The notes beneath the pieces are model-generated. The model ran no database searches, had not been told where the DNA came from, and saw only the letters and a program-made list of their open reading frames with translations. A program made the translations under genes and the position numbers. From Chloroflexota bacterium (lineage in GTDB: Bacteria > Chloroflexota > Dehalococcoidia > Bin125): a stretch of DNA of 50,383 nt. The stretch is taken from positions 1 through 50,383 of the forward strand of contig JAPPNI010000017.1 in NCBI GenBank assembly GCA_028873865.1, written 5' to 3'. Below are positions 7,711 through 15,225 of this stretch, piece after piece. Within the stretch, counting starts at the first letter, position 1. The number at the start of each line of letters is the position of its first letter.

Positions 7711-8822
7711 AGCGCGTCGATCACCGCCTGCGCGAACTCCTCGGTGCTCGCCGAGCCGCCCTGATCCGGCGTCAGCCGCTCCCCCGCCTCATAGACCGCG
7801 TCAATCGCCGACTCCAGCGCCGACGCCTGCTCGTGCTGACCGAGATGATGCAGCATCATCACCGCCGAGAGCATCGTCGCCGTCGGGTTGATCCGGTGCA
7901 TGCCCGCGATGTCGGGGGCGGTGCCGTGGACGGACTCGAAGTAGGCCCAGTCGTCGCCGAAACAGCCGGAGGGGGCGAGACCGAGGCCGCCGATCGTGCC
8001 GGCGCCTTCGTCGGAGAAGATGTCGCCGTAGAGGTTGGGCAGGAGAACGACATCGAGGTCGTGCGGCGAGGCGACGATGCGGCGAGCGAAGTCGTCGGCG
8101 ATGAACGACTCGAAGGCGATGTCGGGGTAGCCGGAGGCGACCTCGGCGGCGATCTCGACGAACCAGCCGTCGGTGCGCGAGAGCACATTGGTCTTGGCCG
8201 AGCAGGTCAGCTTGCCCTCGAAGCCTTCGGCCTTGCGCTGCTGGGTCAGGCGGCAGGCAAAGTGGGCGACGCGCTCGACGTTGGCGCGGGTGAAGTACTT
8301 GATCGCATAGCGGCCCTCGGCCTCGGCGAAGTGGCCGAAACCGCCGGGCACCTGGGTACGCGAGACGCCGCCGAAGCGGGGACGGTCGGCCAGACCCGAT
8401 GCGGCCACCTCGGAGAGGTCGCCTTCGATCCCGGCGTAGAGGTCCTCGAGGTTTTCGCGGACGATGATGTAGTCGATGCCCTCGGGCTGGGCCATCGGCG
8501 AGCGAAAGCCGGGGCGCCACTTGATCGGGCGGACGTTGGCAAAGGTCTGCTTGCCCCAGCGGAAGTAGCCGACGCCGGGGGTCTGACCGTTGGTCGATCC
8601 GAAGAGCACCGTGTCGCAACGCTCGGCGGTGTCGATGACCAGCCGCTCGCCTTCCTCGCGCGACATCTCGCGGGCTAGCTCCGCGCCGTCGGGCAGGATC
8701 TCGAAGCCGATCGGCAGCTCCATCGCCTGGAGGACGGCCATCGAGGCGTGCACCGCCTCGGGAGCGGCGTCGTCGCCGGGCAGCACGCCGACGGTCGCCT
8801 GCGCATCAGGTTGAGGGCTCAT
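7707..8822 (-). CDS. Isocitrate/isopropylmalate-type decarboxylating dehydrogenase
   Basis: This 371-residue enzyme belongs to the NAD(P)-dependent beta-hydroxyacid oxidative decarboxylases (isocitrate, 3-isopropylmalate, homoisocitrate and tartrate dehydrogenases). Visible motifs are the substrate-loop arginine region R-P-I-K-W-R-P-G-F, I-V-R-E-N-L-E-D-L-Y-A-G, a Y-F-T-R segment, and the metal/cofactor block N-L-Y-G-D-I-F-S-D-E-G-A-G with G-G-L-G-L-A-P-S. The length fits isopropylmalate or NAD-isocitrate dehydrogenase, and substrate cannot be assigned by eye. Its ATG lies 2 bp after the stop of the membrane Mrr-like gene, so it is probably the last gene of that minus-strand operon, an unusual partner for nucleases. 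Confidence 0.88.
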   Translation of the reverse strand: MSPQPDAQATVGVLPGDDAAPEAVHASMAVLQAMELPIGFEILPDGAELAREMSREEGERLVIDTAERCDTVLFGSTNGQTPGVGYFRWGKQTFANVRPIKWRPGFRSPMAQPEGIDYIIVRENLEDLYAGIEGDLSEVAASGLADRPRFGGVSRTQVPGGFGHFAEAEGRYAIKYFTRANVERVAHFACRLTQQRKAEGFEGKLTCSAKTNVLSRTDGWFVEIAAEVASGYPDIAFESFIADDFARRIVASPHDLDVVLLPNLYGDIFSDEGAGTIGGLGLAPSGCFGDDWAYFESVHGTAPDIAGMHRINPTATMLSAVMMLHHLGQHEQASALESAIDAVYEAGERLTPDQGGSASTEEFAQAVIDAL

Positions 8823-8824
8823 GC

Positions 8825-9601
8825 TCAGTCTCCGTCCCGGACTCGTTCGTCGCGGGCCAGGCCGCGGAACCAGTCGTCGTCGACGCCCGTGACCCGGCCC
8901 AGCTCATCGAAGATCAGACCGAACCGATTGGTGTGCATCAGGTCGAGCAATTCGTCGCCGTCGACCAGCTCGATGGGCGGCTCCCCGCCGTCGGCTTCGT
9001 CGATGGCTGAAGAGGAGAATTCGCCGTTGGAAATGAACAGGCCTTCGGCGGCCTTGCCTTCCATCGACGCCCGCAGGTCGCGGATCTGGTTCGCGCCCAA
9101 CGAGCCGAACGAGCGGCGAAAGATGGCGTAGACGCTGCCGCGCTCCTCATCGTCGTGGACGCCCAGACACTCGACGGCGCCGTCGAAGGCGATCCGCTCG
9201 ACCCTGACGTCGACGACGGCCAGGGCTCCGAGGATGCGGATCGAGAACTGCTCGAAGGCGTCGCGCCCGAGGTTGCGAATCGAGGATTCCAGGCGCGAAC
9301 GCCACTCGTAATCGTCCATGGGCGGATCGGCGGCGCGGTCGCCGTCGGGCCCGTCGCGCCATGCCCCGCCCTCGGGTCCGGCCTCGGCCATTTCGGCCTC
9401 GGCCTCGCGGCGCTGCCGGCCGCGGCGCAGGGTGCGCCAGCCGAGGTAGATCATGGCCAGGACGAGCGGAGCGAACTGGGCCCAGTCGGGAGCGGTCTCA
9501 CCCTCCTGGACGCCGGCGATGCGGGCGAAGATGATCCCGCCGAAGATCAGGATGAGCAGGGCGACGAGGACATCGACGAGGACGGATCGCATATTGCTCA
9601 T
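8825..9601 (-). CDS. Membrane-anchored Mrr-like protein with degenerate nuclease site
   Basis: This 258-residue protein has two hydrophobic segments (about 7-27 and 42-56), a charged linker, and a domain from about 99 to 230 that aligns by eye with the Mrr catalytic domain of the gene just upstream. Shared landmarks are D/S-A-F-E-x-x-S, N/V-x-I-R-D-L/F-R, and I/L-x-D-G-D-E/D-L. The PD-(D/E)xK residues are not preserved: the G-G-I-D-G position of the partner reads D-G-A-V-E, and Q-C-K reads I-F-R (160-162). It is therefore probably inactive as a nuclease and may bind DNA or a partner at the membrane. Its start overlaps the Mrr stop in an ATGA, so translation is probably coupled. GC is about 70% in the line I counted, unlike its partner. 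Confidence 0.75.
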   Translation of the reverse strand: MSNMRSVLVDVLVALLILIFGGIIFARIAGVQEGETAPDWAQFAPLVLAMIYLGWRTLRRGRQRREAEAEMAEAGPEGGAWRDGPDGDRAADPPMDDYEWRSRLESSIRNLGRDAFEQFSIRILGALAVVDVRVERIAFDGAVECLGVHDDEERGSVYAIFRRSFGSLGANQIRDLRASMEGKAAEGLFISNGEFSSSAIDEADGGEPPIELVDGDELLDLMHTNRFGLIFDELGRVTGVDDDWFRGLARDERVRDGD

Positions 9602-10518
9602 TGGGAGGCCTCAAGTTGGTCAAAGAACTTGTGGTTGAGGCTGACGTACTCTTCGGTTCGAGTCTCGATACTCACGCCAAGTTTGTGTTGCTTGAGATGC
9701 TGACAGAGATCATCCCCGTCGATGAGGTCAATGTGCTGCGCCCCTGGTCGGACCGCCTCCTCTGCAGATGCCTGAGTGAAGTAGCCGGTTGTGACAATAA
9801 GTCCCCTATCGGCGCGTCCAATGAAGGAACCGCGAAAGTCGCGAATGACACTCGGTCCAACCGATCCTTGGTAGCGCTTGCATTGAAACGCCGTTCGGAA
9901 TGAGATCAGACCTTCTGGTCGGTAGATTCCTATGCCGTCGATGCCGCCATCTCCGCTGCCACCGGTTACCTGCACGTCGTGAAACCCGGCAGCGAGCAAC
10001 AGGCTCTTCGACAATCTCTCGAACGCTGAAGGGGTCATGGACTTGAGTTGCTCCAGCAACTCCTGGCGCCAGCCGGGCACCGGTTCTTCATCACTATCTC
10101 CGCCGCCGCTCTGCCTGTCGGACAAGGTTGAGCCATCTGCCCGTTGGCGTTGGAGGCGGTAGCGCCGATTGCGCTCTCTATTTCTGCTTTCGACTTCCTC
10201 CGTGGAGATCGCCCAACCTTCTTCGGTCAACTGATAGAAGCTGGGGGCGGGTTGTTCGCAAACGCCGATGTGTTTCAAATCGTTGCAGGTGTACTCACTA
10301 ATCCAGGAGACGTAGGAACGCGGATTGTCCGGCCCTCCCCGCCTGGGTCCTGGCTCCCTGATCGCCAGCTGTTCTTCGGTCAGTCCCAGTCGAGTCGCAA
10401 CCGCATCGCCGATCAGCTTTCGATTCACGGGTGTCGCAATTTCCCGCAGGAGATTGAGCACCAACACGCGCATCTCGGCCCCTTTGGGTAAACCTGCTTG
10501 CTCGCGTCGCGACGCCAT
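9598..10518 (-). CDS. Mrr-type restriction endonuclease
   Basis: This 306-residue protein has an N-terminal winged-helix Mrr_N-like domain (about 15-110, with Y-Q-L-T-E-E-G-W), a basic linker (111-130), and a C-terminal Mrr catalytic domain. The PD-(D/E)xK motif is intact: G-D-G-G-I-D194-G followed by Q212-C-K214-R-Y, then V-I-R-D-F-R-G. Mrr enzymes are type IV restriction endonucleases that cut modified DNA, defending against foreign or phage DNA. The ATG at 10518 has AAGGAG eight bases upstream. The 3' end overlaps the membrane Mrr-like gene by 4 bp. The line I counted is 55% GC, lower than most of the window, consistent with transfer. Target modification is not predictable. Confidence 0.88.
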   Translation of the reverse strand: MASRREQAGLPKGAEMRVLVLNLLREIATPVNRKLIGDAVATRLGLTEEQLAIREPGPRRGGPDNPRSYVSWISEYTCNDLKHIGVCEQPAPSFYQLTEEGWAISTEEVESRNRERNRRYRLQRQRADGSTLSDRQSGGGDSDEEPVPGWRQELLEQLKSMTPSAFERLSKSLLLAAGFHDVQVTGGSGDGGIDGIGIYRPEGLISFRTAFQCKRYQGSVGPSVIRDFRGSFIGRADRGLIVTTGYFTQASAEEAVRPGAQHIDLIDGDDLCQHLKQHKLGVSIETRTEEYVSLNHKFFDQLEASQ

Positions 10519-10596
10519 CGATCACTCCTTCATCCCGCAGACTAGACCCAACCCACACCCGAACCCACAAGAGCTTCGGCTGGGCGTCCGCAACAC

Positions 10597-10627
10597 AAAG
10601 CGCCCGCACAAGTTGTGCGGGCGCTTT
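10597..10627. terminator. Perfect inverted repeat, likely transcription terminator
   Basis: Fifteen bases (AAAGCGCCCGCACAA) and their exact reverse complement flank a single G, giving a GC-rich hairpin with an A/T-rich base on both strands. It lies 25 bp after the minus-strand amidohydrolase stop and before the minus-strand Mrr gene, so it should end amidohydrolase transcription. On the minus strand the stem is followed by a short, imperfect T-rich run. Confidence 0.75.
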
Positions 10628-10651
10628 GGATTGGACCCTGGGAATTGTGGG

Positions 10652-11788
10652 CTAGACGGGGAGGGCGTTGACGTCGATGTTGTAGAGCTTCTGGACGTTT
10701 CCCCAGACCATCTTGTCGATGTCTTCTTGGGGGACGTCTTCCATGATCTCGTCGAGGATCCGGCGGGAGTTGGGCCAGATGGCGTCGTGGTGGGGGTAGT
10801 CGTTGCCCCAGAGCAGGTTTTCGACGCCGATGCCCTCGCGGGTCTGGACGCCGATGGCGTCGTCCTCGAAGGTGACCATGAAGTTACGGTGGAAGTACTC
10901 GGAGGGGAGCATCTCCAGTTCGGGCGTGCGGTCGACGGCGCGGGCACGGTAGTAGGCGTGGTCCCAGCGCTCGAGGGTGTGGGCGATCCAGCCGGTCTCC
11001 CACTCGGCCATGACGAACTTGAGACCCGGATGACGTTCGCAGACGCCGGAGGTCACGAGGTTGGAGATCGTGTTCCAGGCGGCCGAGTGGGCGAGGGTGT
11101 AGCTGACGACCTCGTCCCACTCCTTGGGCAGGCCCATGCCGGGCTCGGCGCCGCAGAAGATGTGCATGGTGAGCGGCAGGCCCATTTCCTCGGCGGCAGT
11201 CCAGAAGGGCTCGTAGTAGGGGTCGGAGTACGGCTTGTCCTTGGGCGCCGTACAGGGGATGGCAACGCCCTTGATGCCCATGTTGGCGCAGCGCTCGAGC
11301 TCGGCGATTCCGACCTCGACGTCGCGCAGCGTGAGGCAGCCGACGCCGATCAGGCGCTCGGGGCTGTGCGAGCAGTAGTCGCGGATCCAGTCGTTGTGGC
11401 GCTGGAAGACGGCGTTGACGACCTCAACGTCGTCGACCATGTAGGTGAGCATGTTGATCGACGGGTACATGACCTCGCCGACGACGCCGTCGGTGTCCTG
11501 TTCGGTGAGTCGGGCGACGGGGTCCTTGACGCCGGGATTGATCAGATCCCAGCCGCGCTGCATCTTCTCCTTGGTCTCGGGCAGGTTGAGGTTTGCGCCG
11601 GCGATGCCGAGGCGTCCGACGAGCATGGCGAAGTCGATCTGGGGCCAGGCGAGGTAGACGCCCTCTCGGCCTTTCCAGCCGTCGACGACGCGCGGGGCGC
11701 GGTCGCCGTATCTCTCGACCAATCCGTCGAAGACCTCCGGCCCCTCCACCACGTGGGAGTCGCAGGAATAGACAATCTCGCTGACCAT
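10652..11788 (-). CDS. Amidohydrolase family 2 (ACMSD-like metal-dependent hydrolase)
   Basis: This 378-residue TIM-barrel hydrolase is of the amidohydrolase_2 type, which includes aminocarboxymuconate-semialdehyde decarboxylase and several decarboxylases and hydrolases of ring-cleavage products. The N-terminal C-D-S-H (strand-1 metal motif, here with a single His), the mid-protein L-T-M-H-I-F-C, and the C-terminal W-G-N-D-Y-P-H-H-D (catalytic Asp and His) are visible. I chose the ATG at 11788, which has GAGGAAG upstream and starts the homologous region; the upstream extension to 11950 crosses the divergent promoter. The chemistry could be decarboxylation or hydrolysis; substrate is unknown. 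Confidence 0.85.
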   Translation of the reverse strand: MVSEIVYSCDSHVVEGPEVFDGLVERYGDRAPRVVDGWKGREGVYLAWPQIDFAMLVGRLGIAGANLNLPETKEKMQRGWDLINPGVKDPVARLTEQDTDGVVGEVMYPSINMLTYMVDDVEVVNAVFQRHNDWIRDYCSHSPERLIGVGCLTLRDVEVGIAELERCANMGIKGVAIPCTAPKDKPYSDPYYEPFWTAAEEMGLPLTMHIFCGAEPGMGLPKEWDEVVSYTLAHSAAWNTISNLVTSGVCERHPGLKFVMAEWETGWIAHTLERWDHAYYRARAVDRTPELEMLPSEYFHRNFMVTFEDDAIGVQTREGIGVENLLWGNDYPHHDAIWPNSRRILDEIMEDVPQEDIDKMVWGNVQKLYNIDVNALPV

Positions 11789-11862
11789 GATGAGCTTCCT
11801 CTCGGGTTCGGAATCAGGATAGAGGGATGCGGCGGTGGCTCGCTGGTATCGTTCGTTCCCTC

Positions 11863-11877
11863 GAACTCTGAGAGTTC
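11863..11877 (+). promoter_or_regulatory. 7-1-7 palindrome overlapping the HNH-lipoprotein ribosome site
   Basis: GAACTCT and AGAGTTC are exact reverse complements around one G. The right half contains the GAGAG that could serve as the Shine-Dalgarno for the ATG at 11883. The palindrome could be a repressor operator (it has a GAAC-N7-GTTC form) or an RNA hairpin that hides the ribosome site. This is inference from position. Confidence 0.4.
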
Positions 11878-11882
11878 TGTCG

Positions 11883-12911
11883 ATGGGCGCCATGAGGCTC
11901 GGACTGGTTCGATTCGTCGGTGTGTGGCTGCTGCTCGCCGGCCTGATCATGTCGGCGTGTGCGATCGAGAGGCAGAGCCAACCGCAGCAAGCCGGCGCTC
12001 CGCCAGTCTCGCGAGATTTGCCCGAGGAAGAAGAGGCACGGCAACAGGCCTCGGCAACCGTGCCGGAGGAGACTGCCGAGCGGCCCCAGTCTGAGGCAGA
12101 GGAGGATCGCGAAGATCGATTTGGGGAACTGCTGGGCCAGCTCAGCGTTGCTCCGGAGTCTGACGAGGGCGTCGATTACGACCGCGATCTCTATATGCCT
12201 CGCGGCTGGACAGAGACCAGCCGGCCAGGCTGTGATGTTCGGGAACTCGTGCTGATTGCCGAAGCGGTCACGATCTCGGAGGTCAGCCAGGATTGTCGGC
12301 CGCTGGATGGCTTGTGGCATTCCTGGTACGACGACAGACCATTCGATGACCCGTCAAGTCTGGACATTGATCATATGGTTCCGCTGGCTGAAGCACACGA
12401 CTCGGGGGCCTCCGTCTGGCCGGCCGAGCGCAAGTCGGCCTTTGCCAATGATCTCGATCTGCCTGCCGCGCTGACCGCCGTTTCCGCCTCGAGCAACCGA
12501 ACCAAGAGCGCCGACGACCCGGCTGACTGGAAGCCACCGCTGAGAAGCGCGTGGTGTCAGTATGCGCACGACTGGATCGCGGTCAAAGTCAAGTGGTCGC
12601 TGACCGCTGACGGGCGAGAGATCGACGCCTTGCGAGAGATGCTTGACACGTGTCCCACCAACTACCAGCGTCGGGCCGAGTATCCGGAGCGACGGCCGAC
12701 GGTGGTTCAGATCGAGGCTCAGCCACAGACTGACGGAGGGGATTCAAGCGATCCGGAGACGCCCGTCGGCGTCTACGCATCATGCGACGACGCCGAGGCT
12801 GCTGGCGAAGAGCGTCAGCGTGGATCCAACGGCGATGGGCGAGGCTTCTCCGCCGAGCTCGTGCCTTCGGCGCGTGATGGTGATGGCGACGACGTCGTCT
12901 GTGAGCGCTAG
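11883..12911 (+). CDS. Exported lipoprotein with HNH (DUF1524-like) nuclease and Excalibur domains
   Basis: This 342-residue protein starts with a lipoprotein signal ending in I-M-S-A-C, so it should be lipid-anchored outside the membrane. A disordered acidic Glu/Gln-rich linker follows. The nuclease domain of the DUF1524/HNH type shows [11 protein letters not shown], then W-x-[13 protein letters not shown] (the catalytic His), and a distal S-N-R-T-K-S with W-K-P-P. The C-terminus is an Excalibur calcium-binding motif: Y-A-S-C-D-D-A and [10 protein letters not shown]. This arrangement is known in secreted nucleases, usually of actinobacteria and firmicutes. Roles could be nutrient DNA digestion, DNA processing or surface defence. 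The ATG at 11883 is preferred to 11892 because GAGAG is correctly spaced. Confidence 0.85.
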   Translation: MGAMRLGLVRFVGVWLLLAGLIMSACAIERQSQPQQAGAPPVSRDLPEEEEARQQASATVPEETAERPQSEAEEDREDRFGELLGQLSVAPESDEGVDYDRDLYMPRGWTETSRPGCDVRELVLIAEAVTISEVSQDCRPLDGLWHSWYDDRPFDDPSSLDIDHMVPLAEAHDSGASVWPAERKSAFANDLDLPAALTAVSASSNRTKSADDPADWKPPLRSAWCQYAHDWIAVKVKWSLTADGREIDALREMLDTCPTNYQRRAEYPERRPTVVQIEAQPQTDGGDSSDPETPVGVYASCDDAEAAGEERQRGSNGDGRGFSAELVPSARDGDGDDVVCER

Positions 12912-13960
12912 AGATCCAGCGGGATTCCCATCTGCGAGGACAGTTCGCGGAGGTCCTGGAGGGTTGTGGTTGGGTAGATCACGTGGCCGGCGGCGATTCG
13001 CTCTTCGTAGGCTCGCTGTTCGATCTCTCCGGGCGCGAAGACTTCGTCGACGTCCGGGAGGGGATCGGCCGACTTGATCTGTTCGACCATTGAGTCGACC
13101 TTTTCGGCGAACTCTCCGGCGTCTCCGAAGATCTCTGGGTCGATGACCAGGAGGAACTGGCCGCGTTTGCCGATGTTCACGTCCTTCGAGTGGTAGCCGC
13201 CGGGGAGGGCTCCGGCGAGCAGGTTCATGAACATGCTGAGGCCCGAGCCCTTGTAGGCCGCGACCGCGCCCAGGGCGGGGATGATGCCGGACAGTGCCGT
13301 TTCCGGATCGGTCGTGGGCAATCCCTCGATGTCGAGGAAGCCCCATTCCTCGGGAATTTCTCGGCCTTCCGCTCGGGCGCGCATGACCTTGCCCAGGGCG
13401 ACCGGGGTGAGCGCCATGTCGAGCACGACCGGCGGCCCCGACGCTCGCGGGACGGCGAAGGCCATGGGATTGTTGCCGCTGATCCGGGTGCGCGAGCCGA
13501 AGGGCGCGATGTTGGGCACGCTGGTCGTAGTGCAGAACGAGACCAGTCCCTCCGCGGCGGCCATCATCGGGTAGAAGGCGCCCATGCCCCAGTCGTTGCT
13601 GTTGCGCAGCGTTCCCAGAGCGAGGCCGGTTTCCTTGGCCTTGGCGATCGTCCGCTCCATCGTGCGGGCGACGATCAACTGGCCGATGCCTCCGTCGCCA
13701 TCCACAACATGGGAGACCGGCGTCTCCTTCAGCACCTCGAGGCTCGGCGTCGGGTTGTAGCGGCCGGCCTGGAGATGTCCGGCGTACCAGCCGAGGCGCT
13801 GGAAACCGTGCGTGTCGACACCGCGCAGGTCAGCGGTCAGCTGAATCTCGACTGTGAACGCCGCGTCCTCCGCCGGTACTCCACAGGCCTCATAGACCTT
13901 CGCGCCGAACTCGCGCAGCGGATCGAGTGGGACGATCTCGGTCGCGTCCTGGTCGGCCAT
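12908..13960 (-). CDS. Ldh2-family malate/L-lactate/ureidoglycolate-type dehydrogenase
   Basis: This 350-residue NAD(P)-dependent oxidoreductase is of the LDH2/MDHG2 family, which oxidises 2-hydroxyacids such as malate, sulfolactate or ureidoglycolate. The conserved blocks are [11 protein letters not shown] (catalytic His), [24 protein letters not shown], and the C-terminal Y-K-G-S-G-L. The ATG at 13960 overlaps the cupin stop by one base (TGATG), so the two are co-translated, and an upstream extension would merely shadow the cupin gene. Sulfolactate-type substrates would suit a marine organism, but this is not decided by sequence. Confidence 0.88.
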   Translation of the reverse strand: MADQDATEIVPLDPLREFGAKVYEACGVPAEDAAFTVEIQLTADLRGVDTHGFQRLGWYAGHLQAGRYNPTPSLEVLKETPVSHVVDGDGGIGQLIVARTMERTIAKAKETGLALGTLRNSNDWGMGAFYPMMAAAEGLVSFCTTTSVPNIAPFGSRTRISGNNPMAFAVPRASGPPVVLDMALTPVALGKVMRARAEGREIPEEWGFLDIEGLPTTDPETALSGIIPALGAVAAYKGSGLSMFMNLLAGALPGGYHSKDVNIGKRGQFLLVIDPEIFGDAGEFAEKVDSMVEQIKSADPLPDVDEVFAPGEIEQRAYEERIAAGHVIYPTTTLQDLRELSSQMGIPLDL

Positions 13961-14445
13961 CAGTCGTCGCCCCCGTCGCTGGAATCCAGCAGGCCGCCGT
14001 CGGACATGCCTCGCGCCTCGCCTTGCGTTTGGGCCGCGCAGACGATGAACTCCAGGTCCTCGGGGCCCTGGCTGTAGATCTGATGGGCGATGTCGGCGGG
14101 GAAAAAAAGGAAGTCGCCTGCGGTCGCGGTCGTGCGCCAGGGCCCGCAATCGATTTCGGCGTTGCCCTTGAGGAAGTAGTAGACCTTCTCGATGTCCTCG
14201 TGGATGTGGCGCACGTTGGTCTCGCCGACAGGCAGGACGTTGTAGAGCACGAACTGGAAGGAGCTCTCGAAGCGACCTTCGGCCACCGTGAACATCCGCC
14301 GCGCATGAATGTTGCGGCCCACGCTGACCGGCACATCCGCGCTCGGCTTGATCACAAAACGCGCATCGTCGGGAGGCGACACCGGGTCGCCTTCGAGGGC
14401 GGGGGCTACGGGCGGCATGTTGCGTTCGGGGGTCTCTTGGGTCAT
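13960..14445 (-). CDS. Cupin-domain protein
   Basis: This 161-residue single-domain cupin has the first metal-binding motif in R-H-I-H-E-D-I-E-K-V-Y-Y-F-L-K-G (two His and a Glu) and the second around A-G-D-F-L-F-F-P-A-D-I-A-H-Q. It may be an isomerase, dioxygenase or sugar/organic-acid-binding protein; the fold alone does not tell. GAGGAGG precedes the ATG. It is translationally joined to the downstream 2-hydroxyacid dehydrogenase, so it probably handles the same substrate or product. Confidence 0.85.
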   Translation of the reverse strand: MTQETPERNMPPVAPALEGDPVSPPDDARFVIKPSADVPVSVGRNIHARRMFTVAEGRFESSFQFVLYNVLPVGETNVRHIHEDIEKVYYFLKGNAEIDCGPWRTTATAGDFLFFPADIAHQIYSQGPEDLEFIVCAAQTQGEARGMSDGGLLDSSDGGDD

Positions 14446-14518
14446 CGCGTCCTCCTCGTGAGGTGATACGAGTCGCAGGATAGGCAGGGCTCAGGAGTTT
14501 CCGACTCGGGAAGTCTCT

Positions 14519-15199
14519 TCAGAACGGCAGGCCGATTGCTTTGGTCAGGAATGCCATCCATTCCCTCGACTCTTTGAACTTCTCGATTGAGTAGTCGACG
14601 AAGTCGGGGGCGGTGACGTCCTCGATGTCGAGGTAGTGCGTGATGATGAAGTGCTTGCGCTTGATGTCCTCGATCAGCGGGTGGTCGGCGGTGTAGCCGC
14701 GCGGCGGACGCTTGAGGCTGTCTCCGTGACCGCCCAGTTCCCAGTCCTCCGACTCGGTCAGCTTCTTGATCTCCAACCAGTCCCTGGGATGCTCGTCGAT
14801 GGCTCGGCGATAGGCGGCCAGGGCGTCGCGGTCGGGCATGTAGCTGCCGACGCCGATGAAGCAGTCGTCGGCCGCGATGTGCAGGTAGTAGCCCGGGGCG
14901 TGGACGTCCTTGCCGGATTCGTGCCGGAACTGGATGCCGACGTTTGTCTTGTACGGAGATTTGTCGCGCGAGAAGCGGACATCGCGGTAGATCCGCATGA
15001 GCGAGCCGCCCTGCTTGCGGTCGGAGGCATTCATGTGCGGGGAGATATCGGCCAACGGGTCGGCGATCTGGCGGATGTACTCCAATGCCGGTTCGCGCAG
15101 GACGGATTCGTAGAGGTCTTTGCGCGCATTGAACCACTCGCGATCGTTGTGTATGGCCAGTTCGACCAGGAAGTCAAACAACTGCTCACTGAAGACCAT
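14519..15199 (-). CDS. DUF2461 family protein
   Basis: This 226-residue protein matches the DUF2461/TIGR02453 family in length and motifs: L-A-I-H-N-D-R-E-W-F-N-A-R-K near the start, I-Y-R-D-V-R-F-S-R-D-K-S-P-Y-K-T in the middle, and G-Y-Y-L-H-I-A. The family has no established function. No signal peptide or membrane segment is seen. It lies between the MFS gene upstream (27 bp) and the cupin gene downstream, all on the minus strand. Confidence 0.85.
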   Translation of the reverse strand: MVFSEQLFDFLVELAIHNDREWFNARKDLYESVLREPALEYIRQIADPLADISPHMNASDRKQGGSLMRIYRDVRFSRDKSPYKTNVGIQFRHESGKDVHAPGYYLHIAADDCFIGVGSYMPDRDALAAYRRAIDEHPRDWLEIKKLTESEDWELGGHGDSLKRPPRGYTADHPLIEDIKRKHFIITHYLDIEDVTAPDFVDYSIEKFKESREWMAFLTKAIGLPF

Positions 15200-15225
15200 G
15201 TCCGTCCCCTAACCGGTTCAGCTTC

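Noticed and set aside
10325..12094. Long plus-strand open frame across Mrr and amidohydrolase genes
   Set aside because: It is antisense to two recognisable genes and has no family resemblance.
13961..14149. Extended N-terminus of the Ldh2 dehydrogenase
   Set aside because: The extra residues are an out-of-frame shadow of the cupin gene; the TGATG junction gives a natural start.
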